A program made the translations under genes and the position numbers. 64,000 nt of DNA from Agarilytica sp045430345. Lineage in GTDB: Bacteria; Pseudomonadota; Gammaproteobacteria; Pseudomonadales; Cellvibrionaceae. Numbering within the stretch: position 1 is the stretch's first letter; each line of letters starts with the position of its first letter. Shown here in pieces: positions 44,065 through 52,704 of this stretch. Where the stretch lies: contig JAILXT010000001.1 in assembly GCA_045430345.1 (NCBI GenBank), positions 620,001-684,000 of the forward strand, given 5' to 3'. Under the pieces are notes generated by a model. It was not told where the DNA came from and did no database searches. It saw only the letters and a program-made list of their open reading frames with translations.

Positions 44065-44511
44065 GTATTGTGTTACCTCAGTTTTTATTTTTTCGTATCA
44101 AATTTTACCGATATAGGTGAGTATTTTCCCTCAATTCGTAAGCACCTATTTTTTAAGAAGATTTTAATCCACTACCTGTTTTTAATCACTTTTAATCCTT
44201 AATCCATAGATCTTCGTAACTATTGGGCATAATGCATCGTTTATATCGCCTTGGGTATGTGGATTTTTCACCATTTTCATTAAGAAAAGCTGTGGCTACA
44301 CTGGCGCCTGTGTTAATATTTGGTCAATACATGAGCTTTTTCGAAAAAATATAGATGGACCTTCGGACGGATGTTTAAGACTCTGGTCGTATGTTATAGC
44401 GGGCTTTCTCTGGTTGTTGTTTAGCTTGAGAGTATGCTTTTACTGTTCGCACTATAAAATGATATAGATAATCGATTTATTTATACGAAAATGTAAAAAT
44501 GTAGGAAGGTT
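44065..44511. other. Intergenic region with repeated TTAATCC motifs
   Basis: This 447-base stretch holds no supported gene. It includes four TTAATC(C/A) copies within 44 bases (listed separately) and a very AT-rich segment before the small membrane-protein gene, where that gene's promoter probably lies. Confidence 0.4.
44162..44205. repeat. Cluster of four TTAATCC-like direct repeats
   Basis: TTAATCC at 44164-44170, TTAATCA at 44182-44188, TTAATCC at 44192-44198 and TTAATCC at 44199-44205, all in the same orientation; three are preceded by TT. The cluster sits 98 bases after the VWA gene and about 310 before the next gene. It may be an operator array; no binding protein is known to me. Confidence 0.4.
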
Positions 44512-44955
44512 ATGGTGAAGCAACTAAAATATTTCACTAAAGATCCCGCCGCAGTGAAAAGCGCAACTAATGCTTTGGCTCGTCAGGGGTTTGATATAAA
44601 CCGATTAAAAGTTTTCAGTCGGGATAACTCGCATCATCGTTACGATGGCCTTCTCGTTGAATCCGAACATAATGCGCAAACTCGTGAACTCTCTATAAGT
44701 ATTCTATTCTACGTCAGCTTTTTTATGCTGGGGACTCTCGCAATATCTTCGTCCCTTATTAGCTTTACTACGCTTTCTTTTATATTGATCGCCATTGTTG
44801 TTTTGGCTAAATTGCTTAGTCGTTCTGGGCTAGTATTTCTTTCTACTCCTATGCCTTCCAAAGAAGTGTATTTTTTGATTGTTGATGTCGATAGCCAGTC
44901 AGAAAAAATGGTCTCAAAAATAGCCAATGCAGAGCCGATGCTATTATCTCAATAA
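44512..44955 (+). CDS. Small two-helix membrane protein of unknown function
   Basis: A 147-residue protein behind a TAGGAAGG ribosome site. Residues 1-60 are soluble and resemble an alternating alpha/beta domain (LKYFTKDPAAVKSATNALARQGFDINRL). Two transmembrane helices follow (about 63-83 and 86-105). A C-terminal soluble segment (YFLIVDVDSQSEKMVSKIANAEP) completes it. The pattern of a ferredoxin-like fold split around a helical hairpin suggests a sensor or adaptor, but I recognise no family. It is alone, with 447 bases upstream and 383 downstream free of genes. Confidence 0.65.
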   Translation: MVKQLKYFTKDPAAVKSATNALARQGFDINRLKVFSRDNSHHRYDGLLVESEHNAQTRELSISILFYVSFFMLGTLAISSSLISFTTLSFILIAIVVLAKLLSRSGLVFLSTPMPSKEVYFLIVDVDSQSEKMVSKIANAEPMLLSQ

Positions 44956-45338
44956 TCGTACTTAGCTTACCTAGCGATTGGAGGGGGAGAGAATTATTGA
45001 GTCTTATTGGTAAATTCCGTTTTCATTCTTCTTTTCAAAAACCCATTGCACGTTCGTGTTAATCATTGATCATTGTCGCCGTAAGACTCTTATTCGTGAT
45101 TGCTGCGTGACCAATGTTCGAGCACGTTCGGGCCATCATATTTGTCCTGCGTGGTGCGAAACTGTCGCTGTATTTACGTATAGGATATGAAAAACGGTAA
45201 AAAATGCTGAGTAAATCAAAAAATAGGCTGGAATGCTTATGAATATAGTCTGATTTGTTACTGATATAGTCACTATAATTAGTACTATAATAGTCAGTTC
45301 TTATTGCTCAAAATACACCACTAATTAGCGGGTAACAG
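44956..45338. other. Promoter region of the large regulator gene
   Basis: A 383-base gap. The last 80 bases contain the dyad listed separately. The remainder shows no open frame with coding character and no clear terminator for the small membrane protein. Confidence 0.4.
45245..45298. promoter_or_regulatory. Dyad array with ATAGT repeats upstream of the SARP-like regulator
   Basis: ATAGT occurs at 45245, 45266 and 45290, and its mirror ACTAT at 45272 and 45284. The outer ends ACTGA (45260-45264) and TCAGT (45294-45298) complete a 39-base dyad. Two TATAAT hexamers (45274-45279 and 45286-45291) lie inside it, so a protein bound here would cover the promoter. It ends 40 bases before the regulator start, which fits autoregulation or control by a partner. 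Confidence 0.5.
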
Positions 45339-48300
45339 GTGAAAGTAGGGTACACACCAGCCAAGATATCTCGACCTACCGTCAAAAATGTCTATCAGCG
45401 ACCACGTCTTTTTTATGCTTTAGATCGTGCACGCGAGCGCTCTGTCGCTTGGGTTCAGGCGCCTCCTGGTTCAGGTAAAACTACACTAGTAGGTAGTTAT
45501 CTAGATGATCGCGAGCTGCCTCATATCTGGTACCAAATGGATGAAGGGGATAAAGATGTCGCCTCATTCTTCTATTATATGAAACTCGCTGTTCAGCAGA
45601 TGTGTCCCGATCAAGAGTTGAATCTGCCGATATTGATGCCTGTGCATTTACCCGGTCTTCGGGCATTTGCGAAAAATTATTTTAAAGCGCTATATGAGTT
45701 CGTAAGCAATGAGCTTGTCGTCGTGATCGATGATTATCATTCTTTAGCTTTGGATAGCGGATTGCAGGACGCTATCGTTGGTGCAATCGAAGAACTCCCT
45801 GATCATATTCAATTTATTGTCCTTAGTCGCGAATCGCCAACGGATCCGTTCGGCGATATCAGCGCCAACGAGGGACTCAGCTTCTTGGATTGGGAGGATA
45901 TTCAGTTTTCTGCAGAGGAGTGTTTGGGCTTAGCGGAGCTTTATCACACTGGTGAATATGAAGACGAGAATGAAGTTCACGAAATCTATGAGCAAACTCA
46001 GGGCTGGGTGCTGGGTATGGTATTTTTACTTCAGCGGGATGGATCTGAAGCCACTGAAGTACCTGTATACGGAGCGGACAAGACGGTTATTTTTGACTAT
46101 TTCGCGGGTGAAATTTTTGAAAAGGAATCCGATGATATTCAGAGCCTACTCTTAACGACCTCCTTACTTGGCCAGTTTAACGAAAACAATGTAGAAGAAA
46201 TATGTGATCAGAAGGGGATCGGCAATACGCTCGCTGCGATCTGTGAGCGAAATTACTTTATGCATAAGACGGCACACGATGGCGTGTTGTCTTATTCCTA
46301 CCTTCCGCTATTTAAAGATTTTCTCCAGAATCGTCTAGAGGGGTATTTTAATGGTGAAGATCTTTACGAAATCAAATTGAAGGCAGCCAAGATTCTTTTA
46401 TCGACAGGCAACCTTCTATCCGCGGCTTCGTTACTCACCGAGATCGAAGCATGGGATGAATTCGCTCAAGTTATTATCAACAATGCAGAGGAAGTTTATT
46501 TTAGTGGGCGCTATATTACGTTACAGCTATGGCTGGACCGTATGCCCGAAAGTGAAATTGAAAAAGACCCTTGGTTAATGTATTGGGCGGCGATGGCAAA
46601 GCAACCATTTCGTCCTCGGGCGTGCCATGATGATTTTAAGAAAGTTTTTCATAGTTTTATGGATCATGAAATATACGATGGTGCGTATTTGTCGTGGGTC
46701 ATGGCGATGGAGAGCATCACCTATAGCCTTTCAGATATTACTTTAATTGAGTATTGGCAAAACCAATTAGACAACTTGCGTTTACGATGCCCAGAGTTTT
46801 TAAATCCAGAGATAGAGGCGCGCGTTACTATTTGTATTTTGGGTGCTTTTGCTTGGCGGAATTTTAACAATAGCGCACAGATTGCAAACTGGGCGAAGCG
46901 GGCGGAAGCGCTATTAGATACGCAGATTACAACGAGTTACAAAATCACTATTGGTTCCAGCCTACTCAGCTACTATGGCCGTTGGATTGGTGACTTATAC
47001 AAGTGTTGCGTGATTGCTGAACGAATAGACCCTTTAATTGAAACCGAAGAAATCGCACCGATGAGTTTGGTGGTGTGGTATATCGCTGAATCTATGATTT
47101 TTTGGATGACGGCTAGGCCGGATAGGTCGATAGAAGTCACTCAAAAAGGGATGAAGGTATTGGGGGCTCAGGGCGCTGAAGCGTTGAACCCCATGCTTCA
47201 AATGCAAATGGTTTACGCCTCGATAGCGAAGGGCGATTTGGAGGTTGCTCGGTCGTACTTATATTTAGCGCCAGGAGACCCACAAACATGGGATAAGAGA
47301 TATACCTCCCATCATTATTTTTTGAGTAGTTTAATTTTAATGGAAGGCGAGGATTTTGAAACGGCGATGGAGCAAGTTTCGCTCGCAGTAAAACATGTCG
47401 ATAAAAATGACTTACCGCTGTATTTAGGTTTTATTAATTTACCTTTTACGCAATGTTTAATCGAGGCAAAAGAATACCAGATCGCGGCCGATAAACTGGA
47501 TTTGACGCGAAAGTGGGCAATTAGCTGTGGCAATCAACATGTTATTTTTCAGTTGCTACTTGTGCAGGCTCAGTGGTTTTTCGATCAAGACATGGTCGCG
47601 GATGGGAAAAAAACGCTTGAAAAAGCGATTCATATTGGAAAAGAAAATCATTTTCTAACGCACCCCTGGGTTGGGTGGCGTCGAGCCTCGGTTCAGCGGC
47701 TTTATAGTTTCGCGTTAGATAATAATATTGAGCCGGGATACATAAACACTCTAATTGATGTAAATAAAGTGATACCTACACGCCTTGATATTGTTAGTTC
47801 CGCGTGGCCGTGGTTTTTAAAACTAGAATCCTTGGGTGGGTTCTCGCTAACGCTCAAAGGTCGAAAAATCAGTCTTGAACGTTTTTCAGATAAAGAGCGT
47901 GAGCTTATAGAGCTCATCGTGGCGTTTGGTGGAAAAAGTGTAAATGTGGATATGGTTGTAGCATCCTTATGGCCAGCCGAAGATCAGGCGTTTGCAAATA
48001 AAGCACTTACAGAAACGCTTACCGCAATACATAAAAATTTAGTTAAGAACGATGTCATTCTCTTAGAGAGAGGTCGCTTAAGCTTTAACGACTCCCTTGT
48101 ATGGCTGGATTTGTGGGCATTTGAAAAAATTGCGGGGTCATTGGATGACGCTTTAAAACCCTCTGGGAATACAGGAGATAATATCGAGGGCAGTGTTGAA
48201 AAGGCCGTAAATACCTGCAACAAATTAATGGCTTTGTATAAGGGCGACTTTTTAATGGGAGTGTGCAGTCTCCCGCCTGTAATCGCAACGCACAACCGCA

Positions 48301-48581
48301 TCAGCGACAAGCTTGATAAAGCAGTGAAGAAAGTTGGTTTGTATTTGGAGGCGCGTAGCGCCTATAGAGAGGCGTCGGGTCTCTATGAAAAAGCGATCGT
48401 CGTTTCCCCGCTAACAGAAGAGCTATATTTCCGACAAATGGTGTGTTTCGATGCTGTGGGAGATAAAGAAGGTGTGGCAAAGGTTTATGCAGACTGCAGT
48501 ACGATGTTGTTAGATCGACTAAAAACGCAGCCTTCCGATGCCATTGAACAACTGTATCAGCGCTCAATAACAGCGTCATAG
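45339..48581 (+). CDS. Large ATPase regulator: MalT-like NTPase, helical repeats and SARP-type DNA-binding/BTAD end
   Basis: A 1080-residue protein from a GTG start. Residues 15-280 are a STAND-type NTPase as in MalT: Walker A APPGSGKTT (41-49), Walker B ELVVVIDDYH (125-134), IQFIVLSRESP. Residues about 330-825 are helical and TPR-like. Residues about 828-925 resemble the winged helix of OmpR/SARP regulators (RFSDKERELIELIVAFGGKSVNVDMVVASLWP), and 925-1075 match a bacterial transcriptional activator domain with ALYKGDFLMG and LYFRQMVCFDAVGDKEGVAKVY. MalT and LuxR proteins carry a LuxR helix-turn-helix instead. The inducer and targets are unknown. An autoregulatory dyad lies upstream; an ammonium transporter gene lies downstream. 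Confidence 0.8.
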   Translation: MKVGYTPAKISRPTVKNVYQRPRLFYALDRARERSVAWVQAPPGSGKTTLVGSYLDDRELPHIWYQMDEGDKDVASFFYYMKLAVQQMCPDQELNLPILMPVHLPGLRAFAKNYFKALYEFVSNELVVVIDDYHSLALDSGLQDAIVGAIEELPDHIQFIVLSRESPTDPFGDISANEGLSFLDWEDIQFSAEECLGLAELYHTGEYEDENEVHEIYEQTQGWVLGMVFLLQRDGSEATEVPVYGADKTVIFDYFAGEIFEKESDDIQSLLLTTSLLGQFNENNVEEICDQKGIGNTLAAICERNYFMHKTAHDGVLSYSYLPLFKDFLQNRLEGYFNGEDLYEIKLKAAKILLSTGNLLSAASLLTEIEAWDEFAQVIINNAEEVYFSGRYITLQLWLDRMPESEIEKDPWLMYWAAMAKQPFRPRACHDDFKKVFHSFMDHEIYDGAYLSWVMAMESITYSLSDITLIEYWQNQLDNLRLRCPEFLNPEIEARVTICILGAFAWRNFNNSAQIANWAKRAEALLDTQITTSYKITIGSSLLSYYGRWIGDLYKCCVIAERIDPLIETEEIAPMSLVVWYIAESMIFWMTARPDRSIEVTQKGMKVLGAQGAEALNPMLQMQMVYASIAKGDLEVARSYLYLAPGDPQTWDKRYTSHHYFLSSLILMEGEDFETAMEQVSLAVKHVDKNDLPLYLGFINLPFTQCLIEAKEYQIAADKLDLTRKWAISCGNQHVIFQLLLVQAQWFFDQDMVADGKKTLEKAIHIGKENHFLTHPWVGWRRASVQRLYSFALDNNIEPGYINTLIDVNKVIPTRLDIVSSAWPWFLKLESLGGFSLTLKGRKISLERFSDKERELIELIVAFGGKSVNVDMVVASLWPAEDQAFANKALTETLTAIHKNLVKNDVILLERGRLSFNDSLVWLDLWAFEKIAGSLDDALKPSGNTGDNIEGSVEKAVNTCNKLMALYKGDFLMGVCSLPPVIATHNRISDKLDKAVKKVGLYLEARSAYREASGLYEKAIVVSPLTEELYFRQMVCFDAVGDKEGVAKVYADCSTMLLDRLKTQPSDAIEQLYQRSITAS

Positions 48582-48894
48582 TGTTTATACAACCTGGGGC
48601 CCCTGGGTACATTTTTATAATGGCCTCTATTTTGTACAAAAAACAACCTCCTGTTTGATTTCTTCAAGTTTAGTCCCTGTGGGAGCTGTTTCGCCTCGCT
48701 TTCTCACGTTAAAAGCTAATCCCTTACAAAAAATGTTGTTACAAGCTTTGCTTCACTTTGATAAAGTGTCGCCCGACTTATTTTCGATCTTTTTGGTGCA
48801 AATTCTGGGGAAGCGCTCGCCATTGGTGCGAATAGTCGCGCTGCTTTTTGTGCAAAGAGTACTAATACAAGAATATAAAAATAGAGGAGTGATA
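48582..48894. other. Intergenic region before the ammonium transporter
   Basis: About 310 bases. A frame is open on the plus strand from 48655 into the transporter, but the signal peptide and a good ribosome site place the real start at 48895. I searched by eye for a sigma-54 -24/-12 element, as expected for nitrogen control, and did not find a good one. A glnK gene, the usual partner, is not present. Confidence 0.4.
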
Positions 48895-50184
48895 ATGAAA
48901 TTTCTTATCCGATTGTCTTTGGGCTTAATGGCCTCGCCGCTTGCATTGGCGAGCGACACGCTGGATAGCGGCAATACCGCGTGGATTCTTACCGCTACAG
49001 CACTGGTGTTGTTTATGACCTTACCTGGCTTGTCCCTGTTTTACGGCGGCCTGGTTCGTACAAAAAACATACTCTCTGTGCTTATGCAGTGTTTTGCGAT
49101 CGCTTGTATCGCCTCTTTGCTATGGTTTATCGGCTTATATAGCCTAGCTTTCGGGGAAGGTAATTCCTGGATTGGCGACTTTAGTAATGTGTTCTTGTCC
49201 GGGGTGGGTGAAGACACTGCTTCTGGCGATATCCCTGAATCATTGTTTGTGATGTTTCAACTCACTTTTGCGGTTATCACGCCAGCGCTAATTGTTGGTG
49301 CATTCGCCGAGCGTATGAAGTTCTCTTCACTTCTTATCTTCAGCGCACTATGGCTTGTATTAGTTTACGCACCTGTTTGCCACTGGGTATGGGGCGGCGG
49401 CTGGTTGGGTCAAATGGGCCTGCTGGACTTTGCTGGAGGTACTGTTGTTCACATTACTGCCGGTGTAGCGGCGCTTGTGGCGGCGCTTGTAATTGGCAAC
49501 CGAAACGGCTTCCCGACAACGGCAATGCCGCCTCACAACATGACGATGACCGTCACTGGTGCGGGTATGCTTTGGGTCGGTTGGTTTGGATTTAACGCGG
49601 GTAGCGCGCTTGCGGCGAATGGTGATGCCGCAATGGCCATGTTGGTTACCCATATCTCTGCAGCGGCAGGCTCACTTGCGTGGATGACGGTTGAGTGGAT
49701 CAAGTTTGGTAAGCCCAGCGTCCTAGGTATCGTCACGGGTATGGTTGCCGGTCTTGGTACTATTACGCCAGCTTCGGGTTTTGTCGGTCCTGCAGGGGCG
49801 CTCGTTATCGGCCTTAGCGCCGGCGTCGTGTGTTTCTATGCGACACAGTTTATTAAGCGTAAGTTGGTCATCGACGATTCTTTAGATGTATTCCCAGTGC
49901 ATGGTGTGGGCGGCATTCTAGGTACTTTGTTTGCCGGTATATTTGCGTCGACTGAATTGGGTATCTTCAGTGGACAAGGCTTTGCTGATGGTATTGAAAG
50001 TATTGGTGATCAGTTTCAGGTACAGGTGATCGGTGTGTTGGCGACAGCTGCGTACACAGCGATTGTGACCTATATTATTCTTAAGCTCACAGGCGTTATG
50101 ACAAACGGTATTCGCGTGTCAGCCGATGAAGAAACTCAAGGCTTAGATATTGTTCTACATGAAGAGTCGGGTTACAAATACTAG
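48895..50184 (+). CDS. amt: Ammonium transporter
   Basis: A 429-residue Amt/AmtB protein from the ATG at 48895 behind AGAGGAG. It has a cleavable signal peptide (ending LALAS) and 11 transmembrane helices. Signatures are GLSLFYGGLVRTKNILSV, FAERMKFSSLLIFSALW, DFAGGTVVHITAGVAALVAAL and WFGFNAGSALAANGDAAMA, with the paired pore histidines in VHITAG and in VHGVGGILGTLFAG. Amt forms trimers that conduct ammonia and are normally gated by GlnK; no glnK is next to it. Confidence 0.96.
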   Translation: MKFLIRLSLGLMASPLALASDTLDSGNTAWILTATALVLFMTLPGLSLFYGGLVRTKNILSVLMQCFAIACIASLLWFIGLYSLAFGEGNSWIGDFSNVFLSGVGEDTASGDIPESLFVMFQLTFAVITPALIVGAFAERMKFSSLLIFSALWLVLVYAPVCHWVWGGGWLGQMGLLDFAGGTVVHITAGVAALVAALVIGNRNGFPTTAMPPHNMTMTVTGAGMLWVGWFGFNAGSALAANGDAAMAMLVTHISAAAGSLAWMTVEWIKFGKPSVLGIVTGMVAGLGTITPASGFVGPAGALVIGLSAGVVCFYATQFIKRKLVIDDSLDVFPVHGVGGILGTLFAGIFASTELGIFSGQGFADGIESIGDQFQVQVIGVLATAAYTAIVTYIILKLTGVMTNGIRVSADEETQGLDIVLHEESGYKY

Positions 50185-50222
50185 CATGATGCGTTAGTCG
50201 TTAAACCGACGGTATGACTGAT

Positions 50223-50262
50223 AAAAAAGCCCCAAGTGTTAACTAACACTCGGGGCTTTTTT
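50223..50262. terminator. Bidirectional terminator after amt
   Basis: AAAAAAGCCCC and GGGGCTTTTTT pair, extended inside by AGTGTT/AACACT around an AACT loop, giving a long stem with A and T tracts. It can end amt (plus) and the DksA-like gene (minus). Confidence 0.92.
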
Positions 50263-50284
50263 ATGTTTTATGGCTAGTGTAATT

Positions 50285-50647
50285 TTATTGCCCGGCTTTA
50301 GGTTCGGCCTTTTCTTTACAAGCGATACAGAGCGTTGCGTCCGGCATAATAGTTAACCTTCCTACGCTGATATCGTCCCCACACGCGAAACATTCGCCGT
50401 ATTCATCGTCTTCGATCCGTTTAAGCGCTGCTTGGATAGAGGCTAGCTGTTTCTTGTTACGTATGAGGTTGGCTTTCCCCATCTCTTGCTGTTGCAGTGC
50501 ATCGCCACGGGATAGACGCCCCTGTAATGTTTGGTCTAGGGCAACGGGCTTCGACGTCTCTTCATTAAGATTAATCGATTCCTCAATCTGTTTGTACAAC
50601 GCTTTTAGCTGAGATTGATAGTCTTTTACTTGCTTTGGTGTAAGCAT
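50285..50647 (-). CDS. DksA/TraR-family zinc-finger protein
   Basis: A 120-residue member of the DksA/TraR family. Residues 1-80 are helical and contain a GRLSRGDALQQQEM segment like the coiled-coil tip that enters the RNA polymerase secondary channel. The C4 zinc finger follows (CFACG, then LCIACKE about 17 residues later), with GRLTIMPDAT between. It is shorter than DksA (151), so it is a DksA-like paralogue rather than the main ppGpp partner. Transcribed opposite to amt; about 200 bases separate it from the divergent glutamate-synthase-like gene. Confidence 0.88.
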   Translation of the reverse strand: MLTPKQVKDYQSQLKALYKQIEESINLNEETSKPVALDQTLQGRLSRGDALQQQEMGKANLIRNKKQLASIQAALKRIEDDEYGECFACGDDISVGRLTIMPDATLCIACKEKAEPKAGQ

Positions 50648-50844
50648 TATCTGCCGACCTTTTAGCGTGTTTTATAAACAATGATACAGAGGTGAGTGAT
50701 CACTGATAAGCCGTATTATTTGTTAAGCTATGAGTGTTTATAACGATAGACCGTATGGGCGGATATTGATTAAGTACCTGTGACCGCTGCACGATATTGT
50801 AGTATGGTTTTACGCAAATTTTTCTACCTTTTTTCGGAGTCGTT

Positions 50845-52341
50845 ATGACCTATCTTCAGTCGTTTGCTGCTGATGTCATTCAATGGAGTGCGCTTAGCCT
50901 CGTGTTCGTTCTAGGTTTGGGTGTTTTGTACGTGATTGTTGCCTATGTTGTCGATAAAACCCAGACACGGCACACCATTCGCCGTAACTATCCGGTTGTC
51001 GGGCGTTTTCGCTATGTGTTTGAACATCTGGGTGAATTTTTTCGTCAGTATTTTTTCGCGATGGACAGAGAGGAACTCCCATTCAACCGTGCCGAGCGTT
51101 CTTGGGCGTATCGAGCTGCGAAAAAAGTCGATGCCACAATCGCCTTTGGCTCAACTCGGCCCTTGAACGTAGAAGGCGATATTATCTTTTTAAATAGTGC
51201 TTTCCCTATTCTTGAGGAAGAGATTGAAGAACCAAAACTGCTCACGATCGGCGAAGGTGTCGCACGTGAGCCATATAGTACGCGGGCAATTCTTAATATT
51301 TCGGGCATGAGCTACGGCGCTATTTCTAAGCCCGCTGTGATTGCCTTGTCTGTCGGTGCACAAAAGGCGGGGGTTTGGTTAAACACTGGGGAGGGTGGTT
51401 TGTCCCAGTATCATCTATCCGGGGGTTGTGACTTGGTGTACCAGATTGGTACGGCAAAATATGGCGTACGAAATAGCGATGGTAGTTTAAGTAATGAAAA
51501 ACTCGCCGAAATTGCCGCGCATAAACAAGTCAAAATGTTTGAAATTAAAATGAGCCAAGGCGCTAAGCCGGGGAAGGGCGGTATTTTACCGGCGAAAAAA
51601 GTAACAAAAGAAGTCGCAGATATTCGTGGGATTGAGGAAGGGAAAGCCTCGATCAGCCCAAATGCCCATGTGGATATACGAAATGAAGAAGATGTCATTA
51701 CCTTAGTAAACCAAGTCAGAAACGCTACCGGAAAACCCGTGGGTATCAAACTAGTCGTCGGCGACTACGCATTTATCGAGCGTTTATGTGAACTTATCCT
51801 TGCTCAAGGAAAAAACGTCGCGCCTGATTTTATTACGATTGACAGCGCTGATGGCGGTAGCGGCGCCGCTCCCCAGTCACTTATGGATTATGTCGGTATG
51901 CCAATTAGTGAGAGCCTGCCTAAGGTGGTGGATATTTTAAATCATCACGATTTAAAATCACGCATTAAAATAATTGCATCGGGAAAATTGATTACACCAG
52001 GAAAAGTCGCGTGGGCTTTGTCCGCAGGTGCAGATTTTGTTACGTCTGCGCGTGGTTTTATGTTCGCCTTGGGATGTATTCAAGCATTGCAGTGTAATAA
52101 AAATACCTGCCCAACCGGTATTACCACGCATAAAGAACGCTTACAGCAAGGCCTAGTATCAGAAGAAAAATCTTTACGGGTGGCGAACTATGCAAAGAAA
52201 GTTCATCACGGCGTGAGTTTGATTGCGCATTCCTGTGGGGTGAGTGAAGCAAGGGGCTTACGCCGCTCACATATGAGGATGATTCAGCATAAAGGTGCAT
52301 CGGTAAATTACAACGAAATACATCCCGATATTATTTCATGA
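50845..52341 (+). CDS. FMN-binding glutamate-synthase-family protein
   Basis: A 498-residue protein with an N-terminal membrane segment (about 13-38) and a glutamate-synthase FMN/TIM-barrel domain. Matches include ILNISGMSYGAISKPAVIALS, GVWLNTGEGGLSQYHLSGGCDLV, IEIKMSQGAKPGKGGILPAKKV-like and DFITIDSADGGSGAAPQSLMD, plus the iron-sulfur cysteines in CIQALQCNKNTCPTGITTH. The glutaminase and FAD-linked GltD parts are absent, so it is not a complete GOGAT. Such membrane-linked single-subunit proteins are common in bacteria, and their reaction is not established. It is 2 kb from amt, which hints at nitrogen metabolism but proves nothing. Confidence 0.9.
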   Translation: MTYLQSFAADVIQWSALSLVFVLGLGVLYVIVAYVVDKTQTRHTIRRNYPVVGRFRYVFEHLGEFFRQYFFAMDREELPFNRAERSWAYRAAKKVDATIAFGSTRPLNVEGDIIFLNSAFPILEEEIEEPKLLTIGEGVAREPYSTRAILNISGMSYGAISKPAVIALSVGAQKAGVWLNTGEGGLSQYHLSGGCDLVYQIGTAKYGVRNSDGSLSNEKLAEIAAHKQVKMFEIKMSQGAKPGKGGILPAKKVTKEVADIRGIEEGKASISPNAHVDIRNEEDVITLVNQVRNATGKPVGIKLVVGDYAFIERLCELILAQGKNVAPDFITIDSADGGSGAAPQSLMDYVGMPISESLPKVVDILNHHDLKSRIKIIASGKLITPGKVAWALSAGADFVTSARGFMFALGCIQALQCNKNTCPTGITTHKERLQQGLVSEEKSLRVANYAKKVHHGVSLIAHSCGVSEARGLRRSHMRMIQHKGASVNYNEIHPDIIS

Positions 52342-52704
52342 GGCGCTAATATCAAAGGCTGCAGTGTTTTATGTATAGCCGTTTAGCGCTGATTTTTCTG
52401 CGTATAATGTTGGGGATGTGAGTTGTTTCGTTGGATTTTTGTGATCAAACAGATAAGGCGGCGCGTGATGCTGATCTACGGTTTTTAGTCTGATCTCCAC
52501 TTAATTATTGCCATAATAAAAACGCAATAAAATCTTCATGTTTTGTATCCGGCATTGAAACAAATCTGACATTTGGCATACATATACTCTCCTGGATTCT
52601 TACAATTATCGCGACATATAAATTGTCATGAGGCATATGTCACGTCTTAACGAATACATTAGGTAAGAACGCAAAACGTTCAAATAATCACATTGGGGTG
52701 AAAT
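52342..52704. other. Promoter region of the alkaline phosphatase genes
   Basis: A 363-base gap with the Pho-box-like sequence at 52566-52583 (separate entry) and further TTGTCAT (52623-52629) and ATGTCAC (52637-52643) heptamers nearer the gene. Otherwise it shows no gene and no strong hairpin. Confidence 0.4.
52566..52583 (+). promoter_or_regulatory. Candidate Pho box (PhoB-type heptamer pair)
   Basis: CTGACAT (52566-52572), TTGG, then CATACAT (52577-52583) give two CTGTCAT-like heptamers at the 11-base repeat spacing expected for PhoB. The first copy matches six of seven positions and the second four. More CTGTCAT-like heptamers follow at 52623 and 52637. It lies 122-140 bases before an alkaline phosphatase, the classic PhoB target. 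Confidence 0.4.

Noticed and set aside
48655..48894. 80-residue N-terminal extension of the ammonium transporter
   Set aside because: The internal ATG at 48895 has a strong ribosome site and begins a proper signal peptide; the extension does not look like protein.
48740..48894. Sigma-54 promoter and NtrC sites for amt
   Set aside because: GGTGC-like pieces occur, but none keeps the GG-N10-GC spacing or a proper NtrC dyad.
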